From Amblyornis subalaris (Eukaryota > Chordata > Aves > Passeriformes > Ptilonorhynchidae), in the NCBI GenBank assembly GCA_018881555.1, contig JACAXG010000007.1:4974643-5038642 (forward strand): a stretch of 64,000 bases of DNA, given 5' to 3'. Both the position numbers and the translations under genes were made by a program. Shown here one piece after another: positions 12,701 to 24,060 of the stretch (the first letter of the stretch is position 1; each line of letters opens with the position of its first letter). A model generated the notes under the pieces. The model searched no databases, was not told where the DNA came from, and saw only the letters and a list, made by a program, of their open reading frames with translations.

Positions 12701-15070
12701 CCAAAACATGGTAAACTCAGTTTCCTATGTTCTATTGGTCAAGGAACTGCCTTTTTTTTTTTCTTTTAATATGGCTTAATCATCCATAATTGTTGTAGCA
12801 AGCCTCCCAAAAGGTAATAATGATATGCTATGACAAATTTTATACATTATGATACATGTCCTTTAGACTTTATAAAGGCTCCTTGTGATGGTTTTGACAA
12901 GCTTCCCCAAGGCAACTGAGGCTCCTTTACATAGTTCATTAGCTGAAAAGAGAAATGGCCTTCAAGGTGCTTAAAAAAGATTAATATTTTTTCAGTTTGC
13001 TGTTCATGNGGAGAAGTGTATGTAGAATAATTCAGGGCCAAATTCAGCTTTAATCAGAAAAATATGTATTTTGGGGAAAAAAATAGAAATATTTATAGCT
13101 GATTGCATAGATTGATAGATGACTGTTCATGAAACAGAATTTGGCTCAAACAAGACAACTGCTGTTCTTAGTTTTTAAACAGAAGTAGTTTGTCCTCTTT
13201 GTGCCAGATCCTAACTTCACACTTTCTTCTNCAAGATCACTGTTTGCAACATTTATATCAGAGAACATTTATAATAAGCTAAGAGCATATATAATAGGAT
13301 AACCTAGGACAGGATAATGAGTGTTTCTCAGTCACTCAGGGAGAGAGAAGTGCAAAGACCTGACTCTCTTCTTGAGCTATGCTGCCTCGTCTACAGCTCA
13401 GCCATTAGCAAGGTCCTGTGCCTTAACATATTAGCATAACCTTTCCTTGTATTGTAGGTCAGAGAAAACTCCCATTTAAAATCTCCCTCATTTGTCAAGA
13501 CAATTTCTCTTTTGACATCATCCAGAGGGTAGTGGCTCTTATTGCCATATCTCTACTATTTTTGCTGGAAACAGATTATNGGAACAGAATCCATGGTCTT
13601 CCACGTAATTACTCACCTTCTGCCTTGCCACCAATCTTGATTTTTTGAGTGTGTCCTTTAAAATGAACCCGCAGCTTTTCCCTCAGTTGTAAGTCCTGCN
13701 TAGGAGTCTCCTCAGTGGCAATCATTACAATATATCAGACAACACTAATAAAACAGACAATATCTTTGTACTTCTTCTTATTTCTCTTGCAAGGTTATAT
13801 TTATATACATGTATAGATCCTTAATTAGAGTTTTATGTTAATGCTTTAGGGCTTTGGAGGTAATATGACAGCAATATCGATTAACATCAGCTGTTGCTGA
13901 TGTCAGTGTTCAGAAAGCTCATGGAGATTTATTCTAAGCAAGGTTTAGTGTATCTAGTAACAGGTAGTATGTAGTAACATGTATGTGACTCTGAAATGAA
14001 GTAGTAGCAACCATACTGGCAAAAAAATATCCCATGGAACTTACGTATAGATGTGATTTATGAAAATATTCTGTAGATATTGACAGATCAAATGTTAATA
14101 TTCCCTGTCAGAAAAAAAAAAAAAAAAAAAAATTAGAAATCTCTGCACTAGGTAACTGGCAATTTTGTCAAGTCTTTTTTTTACATTTGTGTAGTCATTA
14201 AAATAGCTTCAATAAATTCAGACTTTTGGTTATCAGATAAGTTTTAAACCATTCCTCTTCCTTTTCTTCAGTCATCTGTTATAGTTTGTTAGAGTTATAA
14301 TATTGTGTAAAAAAACCTAAAAATCTTGGAAAACTTACAAGTTAAATTGTTATTCTAAGCAGTATCTCCAACTTATATGGCTTATTTTTTAAATTATATT
14401 TAAAACGTTAACGAACTGCATTTGTTATCATCTATATGTCTAGTCATTTCTCATAAAATTAGCACAGACAGGAATAACAGATATATGAGGGAAAATCTGT
14501 GAAGCTGGTCACACAAAGGATTTTTATCTCTGGCCTCTATGAAATAGGTAAGTCAAGTCTAGTTAAAAAAATGAATACATGCAGCTTATAACACAGACTA
14601 ATACAGCCATAGGCTTTTGCATTCAACGCAAATCATGCACCACAAACTATGTAACATTACATAAATAGCTGTGTCAATGGTTTATAGAGATCCCTGCCTT
14701 TCAATTATGTGTATTTGCATTTCAACCAAGGTTTCTACCAAAATAAAACTTTCAGTAGCTTGCAGTAGATCAATGCCTAGAATAAAAGAGGCCCTGATGT
14801 TCATTTTTTTTCCCAATGGCAATTTCACATGACTTCATTTTAAAAGTGATACAGCTAAAAATTCCTCCTTATTCNCTATTTGAAAATGTCTACATATTGT
14901 TTGTTTCAGTCCCAAATGTAATAGTCTTTTAAGCACATCTGTACTACCATCTACTGGAAAGNTGAGTAACTATATATCAGCAATCACTGCTTCTATCTGC
15001 TACTGAAGCCAGACTAAAATAATAAATAAAAGAAAAAAAGAACTGTACATTTCTCCCACAGAAATTGCAT
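9778..15070. other. Non-coding, no recognised feature
   Basis: AT-rich non-coding DNA. The longest frame (10232-10570 plus, 112 codons) has an ambiguous codon, no domain and no splice or start context worth noting. A pure A21 run is at 14112-14132. No mobile element is recognised with confidence. The stretch near 12010-12080 has a faint SINE-like look that I did not accept. Confidence 0.5.
14112..14132. repeat. Poly(A) tract, A21
   Basis: Twenty-one consecutive A residues. No retroelement body is recognisable directly 5' of it on the plus strand, so it may be a simple homopolymer expansion rather than a retroposon tail. Confidence 0.9.
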
Positions 15071-15239
15071 CCTTGTGTGCACTTTAAGTTGTACTGACAC
15101 CAGAAATCTCTCATTGCTAATCTTTTGCAGAGATCGAGTTGAACCAAGGCTGGATAGTTTTCACGATGAAATATTTCAGCCAAAAGTGAGATATTTTTAT
15201 CCTTTTCTTTTCGATAAGGTACTGCACATCAATAGTTCT

Positions 15240-15610
15240 CTTTCAGCTTCCGAGATAAACAGAGGGAGGAGAGCGAGAGAGCGTCTGAGTGTACAATTAC
15301 AGTTCTCAGGCAAAAAAGGGAGCCAGGAAATGCAGCAGAGCAGAGCGGAGGCAGGTACCGTGCGTGCTGTTCTCCGTGCCCCTGCACTCCAGACGCCAGC
15401 TATGTTTTCTCACAATTCTGTTGTGCCTTTCTAGGATATCCCGAAATAGCTCTGCTAAGAGTGGTGGATTGTATTCTCTTTTAGCAAGGTGAAGAAACAT
15501 CTTCTGAAGGGAGATGAGATTTTATACACACGTAACAGCCTGCGTTCTCCGCTAACCAGCTGTGCGCGCACNCACACGCAAACACCGATGCAAACACCAT
15601 AGGAGCTTTG
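15240..15610 (+). promoter_or_regulatory. CpG-enriched, exon-like segment; possible promoter or first exon
   Basis: In a window that is otherwise CpG-poor, this 370-bp stretch holds roughly 15-20 CpGs. It starts with a purine-rich lead ('agggaggagagcgagagagc'). A good 5' splice-site-like sequence follows at about 15350-15358 ('gaggcag' then 'gtaccgtgcg'). A plus frame of 119 codons crosses it, but its sequence shows no known domain and the frame alone is weak evidence. A non-coding first exon with a small CpG island is one reading; a conserved enhancer is another. There is no clear TATA box or start codon in strong context, so the direction is a guess based on the donor-like site. Confidence 0.35.
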
Positions 15611-15712
15611 CAAGTAATACATCTGGATGCCATCAAGGGAGCAGGAGAGCCCTCCCTAGCTCCCTGGCATGTTATCAGCCTCTTAGACAATTGCATCATT
15701 TCTGCAACTGGC

Positions 15713-15740
15713 CACACACACACACGCACACGCACACACG
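15713..15740. repeat. (CA)n microsatellite with CG interruptions
   Basis: Alternating C and A over 28 bp, interrupted twice by 'cgca'. It sits about 100 bp downstream of the CpG-enriched segment, which itself has a short 'gcgcgcac' run near 15563-15572. Confidence 0.9.
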
Positions 15741-18700
15741 TTGTTACCTGCTTCTAGGCAATTAAATAATATTTGATACTGATTACAGAATTTTCCNTTT
15801 CTTTTGCCTCGAAAACATGCCCAGACAGATGCAGGGAGAGATGTGCAGGAGTGTAAGACGAGTGTACATAAATGAAAAGCAGAGGATGGCAGCAGTGTTA
15901 TTACTTTCTGGATATGAGGAAATGGCTGTTCTCTGTACATCTATTTAAAATTGTATTTAGAATACTGCATAGGAATTACTTTAAAGAAGGTCATTGTGTT
16001 GTTCTTGGGAGTATCAAGGACAGANAGAATAATAATGATTTGTTCAAATAACATTTAAATGAGGAATTATTAACATTGTATACTGCTCTTAACAGGCATT
16101 ATTTCAGTGCATGTAAAGCAATGAGAATGATTGCAGAGAAAACTTTAAAAAATACATTTGACGTATTAGAGCAAGCCTGTAACAATTGGGATACAGATTA
16201 CCTTTTTCCTTTTGCCTTTTACCAGTGAGTGGAAGAAGGAACCTTGCCTCTGAATAGAAAGCCATACAAGACCCATTGTGCATCATCAGAAATCAGTCTA
16301 GCAGCTCATTTTGTGTCTCTAAAAGCAGGGATAACTTATTTCCAATAACACAGCATGCAGCCCTTCTNAAACGGTGCACACTGAATCACTGAATGCCTTC
16401 CACAAAGGTACCTTAACGACATCAGGCAGGACACATAGTGAATAATCTCCCTCAGCCTCCCCCCCAAAAAAAAAAAAAACACATTTGAAGGGAAAAATGA
16501 AACAAGATAAGCAAACACACTACTATCTTTCACATGCTTTGAGTAATCCTTGCTGGATTTTCACCTGTTTTGCAGTGCCCTATCACACACAGAGAGCACA
16601 CCACTTCACAGTGATTAGCATAATTCACTCTTTCATAGCTCTTTTCTGGCTTTAAACCTCATGTTTCTGTTCAGATTTCATTTATACGAGTTCTTTCTGT
16701 CTCTAACCTGAGACTTAAGAACTTTCTCTGATGCTAAAGAAAATGCAGATGGCCATTCAGTCTCTTTACTCCTTTTATTTTCTCGGCTGTGACATCTACC
16801 CCACCCTGTCTTGAATGTGTCCTTCAAGCTTTNCTTTCTTCAAAATGGATTTTACTTTTCTCACTTCAGTAGCTGCTTTCTGATACAGTTGTATGTTCTC
16901 TCTTTCTTCAGTAAATTTAAAATTAACTTCTCTGTAATTTTTAATCCTGTAAGCTATTTTTTTCAAATCATCTTTTTTCATTGACTTTCTTTGTTCCCAT
17001 GCTAGTCATTTGTCTTAGAAAATGTTGCAACATAATCTTTACTTGCACTTGCTAAAATTCAGCTGCCTTTAACTTTCACCAATTTTTATCATAAATATCC
17101 GATATTCCCTAAGGTTGCAGATACCAGACTTACTGGTAACAGAATTCGCAGATGTAATACTGTTCCAACTGATAAAAAATCTCTAATATTGTAATTTTTC
17201 TTTGACTGTATTATCTGTGCAGGATATGACTTAAAAATGTGAATTTTTTTTCTTGATGTGATCTATAAAAATGATATCTCTTTCAAATACTCAAGACTCA
17301 ACTCTGCCCTAAGGCCTACACAATTCTAGCTGTTAATCATGTTGAGGGAAGTGATGGGCTGGAACAGTAATTGCCTTCCCTATTTCTTTTTTCTAATTAA
17401 ACTCTCCATTACCCTCCCTCTAAATGAAAAAAAAAAAAAGCAACAACATATAATTAATAGTTATATCGGTTCTTTCCTTTATTTACTTCAACACTGGAGC
17501 TGTATTTCTTACCTATCCATCTAATGCACCTTTTAAGACCATAAGGTCTGCTTTGGCCTTACAGGTTTGTACAGCTAGCACAACCAATCTCTAAACCTGA
17601 GGGAGGATGTGGAATACTGATATCACATAAAGGCAACATCTTTCCACTAGCTCACTGCTGTCAATTAGGCTGAGAACTACTCTACTTTTTCCCTTAGTTT
17701 AATGTTTTGATAGAGGAAGAGGGAATGGTAGAGAAGGGAAGGGGAAGAACCTATCATTTTGATATCAGTCTAAAATGCATGTCTAGTCATACTTGGGCTT
17801 GTTGTATCTGTTTAATCTGAATCATTTGACAAGACAAATTGTTTGGCTGATCTGCACAAGGGTTTGTAGAGGGAATAGACTGAACTGCTGTCTGAGAATG
17901 GGATTAATNCCTCTGAGAAATTCCAATATATATGTAAATTTCAACATGCTCATTTCTACCATGTAAATAGAAACATGTACATAGAAACGTGCAGTTTTCC
18001 AATCCTCTGACAGCAATTTGGAGCTATCCTTCAAACTGTTCACAGATTTTTGACACTAACTTCCAAACCCATATCTATATCTATGTATATCAGATGTACT
18101 TTTAACCTCATATGGGAAGGTATTAATGTAGCAATGCAAGAACCAGTAAAACCCTANCATGTTCAGAACATTTCTTCCTTCAGGCATGGATATAAAGTAC
18201 ACCACCACAACAACCAGCATGTTCCACCCACAAAAAAAAAGGCACCCTCCGACAACAACCCTCCCCAACTTAAAGCCTATTGAATTCTAAAATGTGATTG
18301 TACTCTCTAGTTGGGCAGGGGACCCAGCAGGAGAAACGGTAGCAAAACAACACCTGACACCTACTCCTGGGCTGCTGCTGAATTCATGAATATAGCAGAA
18401 ACATTTTAGCTTGCTAAAAAGGAGAGAGAAAAAAATCAAATAAAAGAACTGAGTAGGAAAAACAGTTCTCTAAGCCATTCACAGTGGGAGGAGAAAAATA
18501 CAGAGAAAGTGAAGAGAGGTCCTTTTAGACTAGAGAACATTTGGAATGACGTGATTTCACTCTCTCATTATTAAAACCCGTTGTTTTTTAAAATAGCACG
18601 TTTGTAAAGTTGTGCTTTGAGGCATGCATGTAAAAAATGGGGAAAGTTATTGCTTAAATTACCTATTGCTGAACACCAAATCAATCCTGTTAATTGTTCT

Positions 18701-21514
18701 TTATGTGGCAGGTGTGAGTGAGGGAGTGAGTGGATCCAAGAGTGAAGAGTGCCACCATCAGGGCAANTGCCAAATGGAAGCAGCTTTTTGTGAAGGTAGG
18801 TTATTCCCTCCTTTCCCAACTTTAGGGTTTACCTGTGAAAACTCTCCAAAATCATCTTCTAGCCTTACCTGAGCAGACAGAGCTAATTAAGTGGACTACT
18901 TACAGAAGGTGGATATTTCATTAAAACCATTTGTTTTTTTGAAGTTTCACATTTTTCTGCTTGTGATCTGTGATGTCTTTTGAGTCTTTCACACAATGGC
19001 AACTAAATCCTGGTCTTTTTTTTTTTTCTTTGTTTCGTATTTTTTAGTCTTTGGACAAAATTTTCTTTGGTTTCATTTACTGATAATCCAGAGAATACTA
19101 ATTGTTCTTTGATTTAGTCTTGATGAAGATCAGACATGCATGTCAAAAGCCACCTTAACCTCTGAATTAGCAATATATTGCAACATCTCCAGACAGATGG
19201 CAGGCTCATTCTTCACCTCTCATTCATATTGGGACTTCTTGAACTCAGAGGCATATAAACATGTTTTTGTTCTTTCANGAGATAAAAAAGACAAGAAAGT
19301 AAGTGGATTTCATTAAAAAGTTCATTAAAAGCGATGCATACTGCAACAAGCTGGGTAACAAACTAAATTTTGCCTTGGGCAACAAGCAGAATTTATTTAG
19401 TTTTTNCCCCTTCATCTTCCAACCCTCTTAAGTCAGACTGTGATGGATGAAGTGAAAAGAGTTTCCATGCCAAAATCTGAATTCTCAGCAAATTGCTGAC
19501 AGCTGGTATCATTCCAAATTAGAGATAGGCTATTACTAGTGATCAGTTTATGCCATGAATTTGGTCTTTTTGACTGCTTGCAAGTTATTTGTGAATTGGT
19601 TTTGATTTTTCATGTGCGTTTGTTTGCAGTTGATTTTTGTTTGAGATGCTGTTAGTCAGGAGAAATGTTACTCATGTGGGAAACTTGTTTATTCCTGTGA
19701 GACCTTTGTAGTAGATAACTCATCTTACTATTTTCATCCTAAACAAGAGGTTGTTTTCTACTTATCATTTATTCTCTAACATATTTTCTGAGATTTTTTT
19801 TTTTTGGTGAAAGATGTAAATGATGACAGAGATCTGCAGTATGAACTATTCAGCAAGTTTTTTTTTGAGCAAGTATGCTCAGCTCTGCCCCCGTAAAAAC
19901 ATTTCAGCAAATGAAGCCTGTCTATCAAATGCTTTATGACTGGACAGTAGAGAAAGGTCACTGGTCACAGCAAGCACAGTAAAACCACATTTTCTATGCA
20001 AGATCACATATGGAATTCTAATCCAGTGATCTCTTTTGCCTTGAGTTTCTTTTGGATTTGTAAGCTCGCTAGACACTACCTGACAGTATCAACAAAAGAA
20101 ATTAGTAGATATGTAAATAATAATATGTAAAAATAGCACACCTGTTTGTTCTTTGTATCGTTCCTTCCTGATGGGATGTAGACAGTGTCTTTACCTTTAT
20201 TTTTTCCAACAGTGATGATTTAAAGAAGTGCATAAGCAGTAAAAACCTTCNTGCTATCTTTTTATAACTTGCATGTTATTGCATGTTATTCTCTGTCTGT
20301 GTCCTCTTGGCTCATTTTCTAGGGAGCAGTGATCCCTCATATTTGATTTAGTATTCTAAATTTCATGTTTCTCATTTCTGACCAAAAAAATATGAGAAGG
20401 AAAGGAAGGGTGAAGCAAATTGTGATGTTCTATGCTGTTTAGATGATTATATACATAAAAGGAACTTTGCTGTAATGCCAGGAAAATGAACTTGGTCATC
20501 TGGAAAATTTTGATACAGAGGAGAGACGCCCTTCTATTTCTGCATGTTGCTTGAACCACTTCTTTTTCTCATTCATTTTAGGACAGTTTGTTCAATGAGG
20601 TCTTTAAATGCTTGTATACCATCTTTTTATTTCTCACAGCACAGAATTCATATTCATCGTTCCTGATCATGTTCATTAGGAGAAATAGTCCCAGGGTAAG
20701 TCGTTATTCTCTGACCTTTATTTTTCAGTCAATGATAAAGTTTTGGAGCATTAATTTTTCTTTCTTCCTTCCTCTCTTTCACTCTTGATTGAGAGTCAAA
20801 GAGCTGTTCTCTCTATCTAGTTCACCAGAAATAAAAGACGTCAGAAATCTCAGGAGACATTTGTCTCACAGGAAGACAGGTCTGTATCAAAAGTGAGTTC
20901 TATTTAAAATGGACTTTAGTTTGTGGAGATTTCACAAGCACATTCTAATCAAAATGGAGTAACTGCTGCACCAAAGCACTATTCATACAGAATATGCATT
21001 TCAATGCAGCTGAGCTTGAGAGGGAAGATTAAAATGATTTCAGGAAGGGATATGCATGATTCAACACTGAGTAAAGGAATAATCTTTAGAGAACGTGGAA
21101 AAGTGACTCTTCTCAGAAGTATAATTTCAGCTGCATGCAAAATGCATTAACATGAGTAAAGAGTGTTGTGCTAAAGTTCCTTAATGCTGAAGCTCCATTT
21201 GTTTGCTCTGATGCTCTCTGTGTGGCAGTGTTTACTGCATTGCTAATTTGCATTATATGCCAATATATGTGCATCNTTTGGGGCCTCCATGGATCCCATT
21301 GCTCCTTTCATTTCTCGGGTGCCACAATGCTAGCTGGACTTGTGCTGCCTCCATGCAAGGCTGACAGATTCAGCAATGATAAAGTCACCCTCTCTTCTCA
21401 TTATATCTCCAAAATGTCTTTGCTAATTAAAATTTATCTATCATTCTGAAGGTACTTACGACACTGATATAGTTTTCATCCCTCTGAAAACTGCACTCCT
21501 TACAACACCCCACT
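15741..21514. other. Non-coding, no recognised feature
   Basis: AT-rich sequence with short frames only (up to 85 codons). A 10-bp tandem duplication 'gcatgttatt' is at 20271-20290, and a 12-bp perfect palindrome 'gacatgcatgtc' at 19133-19144. No gene or mobile element is recognised. Confidence 0.5.
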
Positions 21515-21668
21515 GATAGAGAAATACTACTATTATTGTCACTTTATAGGCACAGGATTGCAAGAGACAGACCAAATGACTTCTCCAAGGTTATACAGTA
21601 AGTCTACAGCAAAGCATGGAATTATCTGAGATTTTGAAGTTTCAGGCTAGCACTATGACTATTGGACC
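21515..21668 (-). mobile_element. Ancient MIR-type (CORE) SINE fragment
   Basis: Read on the minus strand, the order of boxes is that of MIR. It has the tRNA-related head ('tccaatagtcatagtgc'), a degenerate body, the region around 'ccttggagaagtcattt', and then a 'tgacaataatagtagta' block that corresponds to the 'atctgtaaaatggggataat' part of the family. On the plus strand the easiest match is 'tgacttctccaaggttatac' against the family's 'gacttgcccaaggtcacac'. MIR elements were active in early amniotes and survive as rare, heavily diverged relics in birds. Divergence here is high, as expected. The call is from memory of the consensus. Confidence 0.7.
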
Positions 21669-21939
21669 AAACATTTGTCTTCTTTTCAAGAACATACTGT
21701 ATCCTAAATAGAGAACTGAACNTATCCTTAGAGGAAAGAAAATTAATCCTAAAGCACACATTTCAAATCTGTATATAACAGTATACCTACCATACATTTT
21801 TTTCCCAGTACCTTTCTGAAACTTGAAGTGTATCAAGTATTAGACAAGCTTAGATTCAGGTGCTAGTCTTTTCTCTTTTTTCTCTCCCCAATGAAAAATA
21901 AAAGAAAAAAAACCCACAAGTCTCCAGCAAACTAGAGAA

Positions 21940-22020
21940 TTACCTGTTTTCAAAACTTCAGACTGGCATTACAGCTATTCGTGTCCTTTTCAAGAACTTT
22001 CAGCACCCTGAACAGAGAAG
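21940..22020 (-). repeat. Partial second copy of the SINE-flank sequence
   Basis: This segment aligns with 21626-21722, covering the head of the MIR-type element plus about 50 bp beyond it. Shared words include 'cttttcaagaac', 'gcactatgactatt'/'gcattacagctatt', 'actgtatcctaaatagagaa'/'agcaccctgaacagagaa'. Since the match runs past the SINE head into flanking sequence, a local duplication about 310 bp apart explains it better than a second insertion. A shared older repeat is the alternative. Confidence 0.5.
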
Positions 22021-23344
22021 TGATAATAAGCTATTGCAAATGTGAAAGCAAGGAGGACTGTTGCTTGATTAGTTCACTGCACAGTAAGCAGAAACATTAA
22101 ATCATGAAATGTTCATATTTTTTAAACAATGGTTGATCAGAGTTTAATGTAGACATCAGAAAGAAAAAGGGGAAACAATATTACATAATGTTTTTATGAA
22201 TTTTCTGTTTTGTCTCTGCTTAAAACGGAAAAAAACGACTGAACTTATTTCAGTATGTCCAAGCAGACTGGTTCNTAAAAATGTGGTTGAAATCTCTTTC
22301 CATCAATCTTATAAAATACTTTTTTTACAACAGTTTTGTCAATGGAAGGAGAACAGGACAGGACAAGAAAGAAGCAACGTGCTTTAAAGCAGGTTGGGCA
22401 CTGCTTGCAAAAGTCATCTAAAACACCCTCTAACAGGCCAATTTTATTTCTTTGATTTAGTAGGACCACTTGGGTCCTTNGTTTTAGCATGAGTGGTCTT
22501 ATTGAAATAATAAAAGGTTGGTAAACTGGAAACAGGGAAAAGAGGGTGGATAAATGCAGTTCTCTTTCAAGCTCTAGGATGGCTGTAACATAAGTGGCAG
22601 AAAATAAGAAATTGAAAAAAAAAGAGAAAAATAATTATGATACAGATGTTTACAGACCAATTNCGGAGACAGTCTAGTTTTGGACCTCCTTCTTTCTCAG
22701 ATCTTTGACAGTCACATTTTTTAATGTGGCAGTCACATTTGCACATCAAGGTAAAATATTTGTTTAACACATTTGGTTCACTACTACATTTCATTGATGT
22801 TCATGTTTTAGTGAAATCCTTAACATTANGTTAATGTAAATCTATATAAGACTCTATCCTTTGGAAGACAGAAGTGAAGGGATATGTGAGCAGGATAGTT
22901 TTCTAGAATATTTATATTCTCTGTTTCTGGCAAAAATAATTAAAAAAACACCTGGTATTATTAGAAAACAGAAATATTGCCTTTAAAAAATTAGCAATTC
23001 GGCAATATTTGACTCTGTTGCTAAGCTGCCCTACTGACTGGAGTGGCCCTTCCCACACACTTGCTCAATGACTGTATAATTACTTACATCAGAATGAAAT
23101 TTGCTTTACTGTCTTCTGCTGAAATTATCTATCAGGGAACTTCCCGAAAGAATATGACATAGGAAGTCAGTCTCCATGGTCAACATAACTTTGTCTGGCT
23201 TTATAACCAATTAATCAAACTTCGTTTTAAAAATTACAGAGAACCCCTCCAGGACAGCCACTGTACTGCACAGCNCTCCTTAGAGATATAAGAAAATTAT
23301 GTTCGAGTCCCTGCTACATATCAGACAGGCAGATTGCNCTGAAA
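22021..23344. other. Non-coding, no recognised feature
   Basis: AT-rich, with stops in all frames. No gene, RNA or mobile element is recognised up to the LTR-like element that begins near 23345. Confidence 0.5.
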
Positions 23345-24010
23345 TGGGATCTCCCACTGGGGTTGTTTGACCCTGGCTGGGTGCTGGGTACCCACCAAAG
23401 CTGCCCTATCACTCCCTTCTTCCGCTGGACAGGACAGAGAAAATACACTGAAAAGCTCGTGGGTCAGCATCAGGACAGGGAGAGATTGCTCACTGGTTAC
23501 TGTCTTGGCCAAAACAGATTGGACTTGGGGAAATTACTTTAATTTANCACCAATCAAATCAGAGTAGGGTAATGAGAAATAAACCCAAATCTTAAAACAC
23601 CTTCTCCCCACCCCTCCCTTCTTCCTGGGCTTGGCTTTACTCCTGGTTTCTCTACCTCCTTCCCCGCTGTGGTGCAGGGGATCAGGGAATGGGGATTGTG
23701 GTCATTTCACCGCATGTTGTCTCTGCCACTCCTTCCTCCACTGGCNGAAGATTCCTCACCCCTCTCTCCCGTGGGAAACAGTCCTCCACAAAGGAGGACT
23801 CTTTGTTTCCCCTTTGTTTGTTTCCCCTTCTTAAATACTCTACCCAGGAGGCACTACCACGGCTGTTGATGCGGTCGGCCTTGGCCAGCCTTGGAGCCGG
23901 CTGGGACTGGCTCCATAGGACATGGAGAATGCTCCTGGCAGCTTCTCACAGAAGCCACCCCTGTGGCCCCCCCTCTACCAAACCCTTGCTACACAAACCC
24001 GGTCCACCCA
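23345..24010 (-). mobile_element. Avian endogenous-retrovirus LTR-like element, internally shortened
   Basis: Several blocks match, in order, a long GC-rich LTR-like repeat I recall from many bird genomes. They are 'ccctggctgggtgctgggta' with 'cccaccaaagctg', 'aaaagctcgtgggtcagcat' with 'tactgtcttggccaaaacag', 'taatgagaaataaaccc' leading into 'aacaccttctccccaccc', then 'ccccttcttaaatac', 'ggccttggccagc', and 'ggcagcttctcacagaagcc' with 'accaaacccttgctacac'. The family carries a long array of 'ctccagcgtgggtcc'-like units in the middle. Here that array is almost wholly missing (about 23770-23825 is left), giving a 670-bp remnant instead of well over 1 kb. The minus strand is inferred from how this block relates to the other avian LTR family in memory, so orientation is uncertain. 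Plus-strand frames of 66-121 codons and a minus-strand frame here are by-products of GC-rich repeat sequence. Confidence 0.75.
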
Positions 24011-24040
24011 TAGTGGGGGGAGTGTTTTCACCACTGTTAT

Positions 24041-24060
24041 TTGAGTACATTTGAGTACAT
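24041..24060. repeat. 10-bp tandem duplication
   Basis: 'ttgagtacat' occurs twice without a gap, just beyond the right end of the LTR-like element. A replication-slippage origin is likely. Confidence 0.85.

Noticed and set aside
15075..15434. 119-codon plus-strand frame over the CpG-rich segment
   Set aside because: GC-rich DNA lowers stop frequency. The peptide has no recognisable family, and overlapping frames on both strands are equally open. I kept the segment as a possible regulatory or exon-like feature only.
23669..24054. Plus-strand frames of 66-121 codons
   Set aside because: They are by-products of the GC-rich avian LTR-like element and have no retroviral or host domain.
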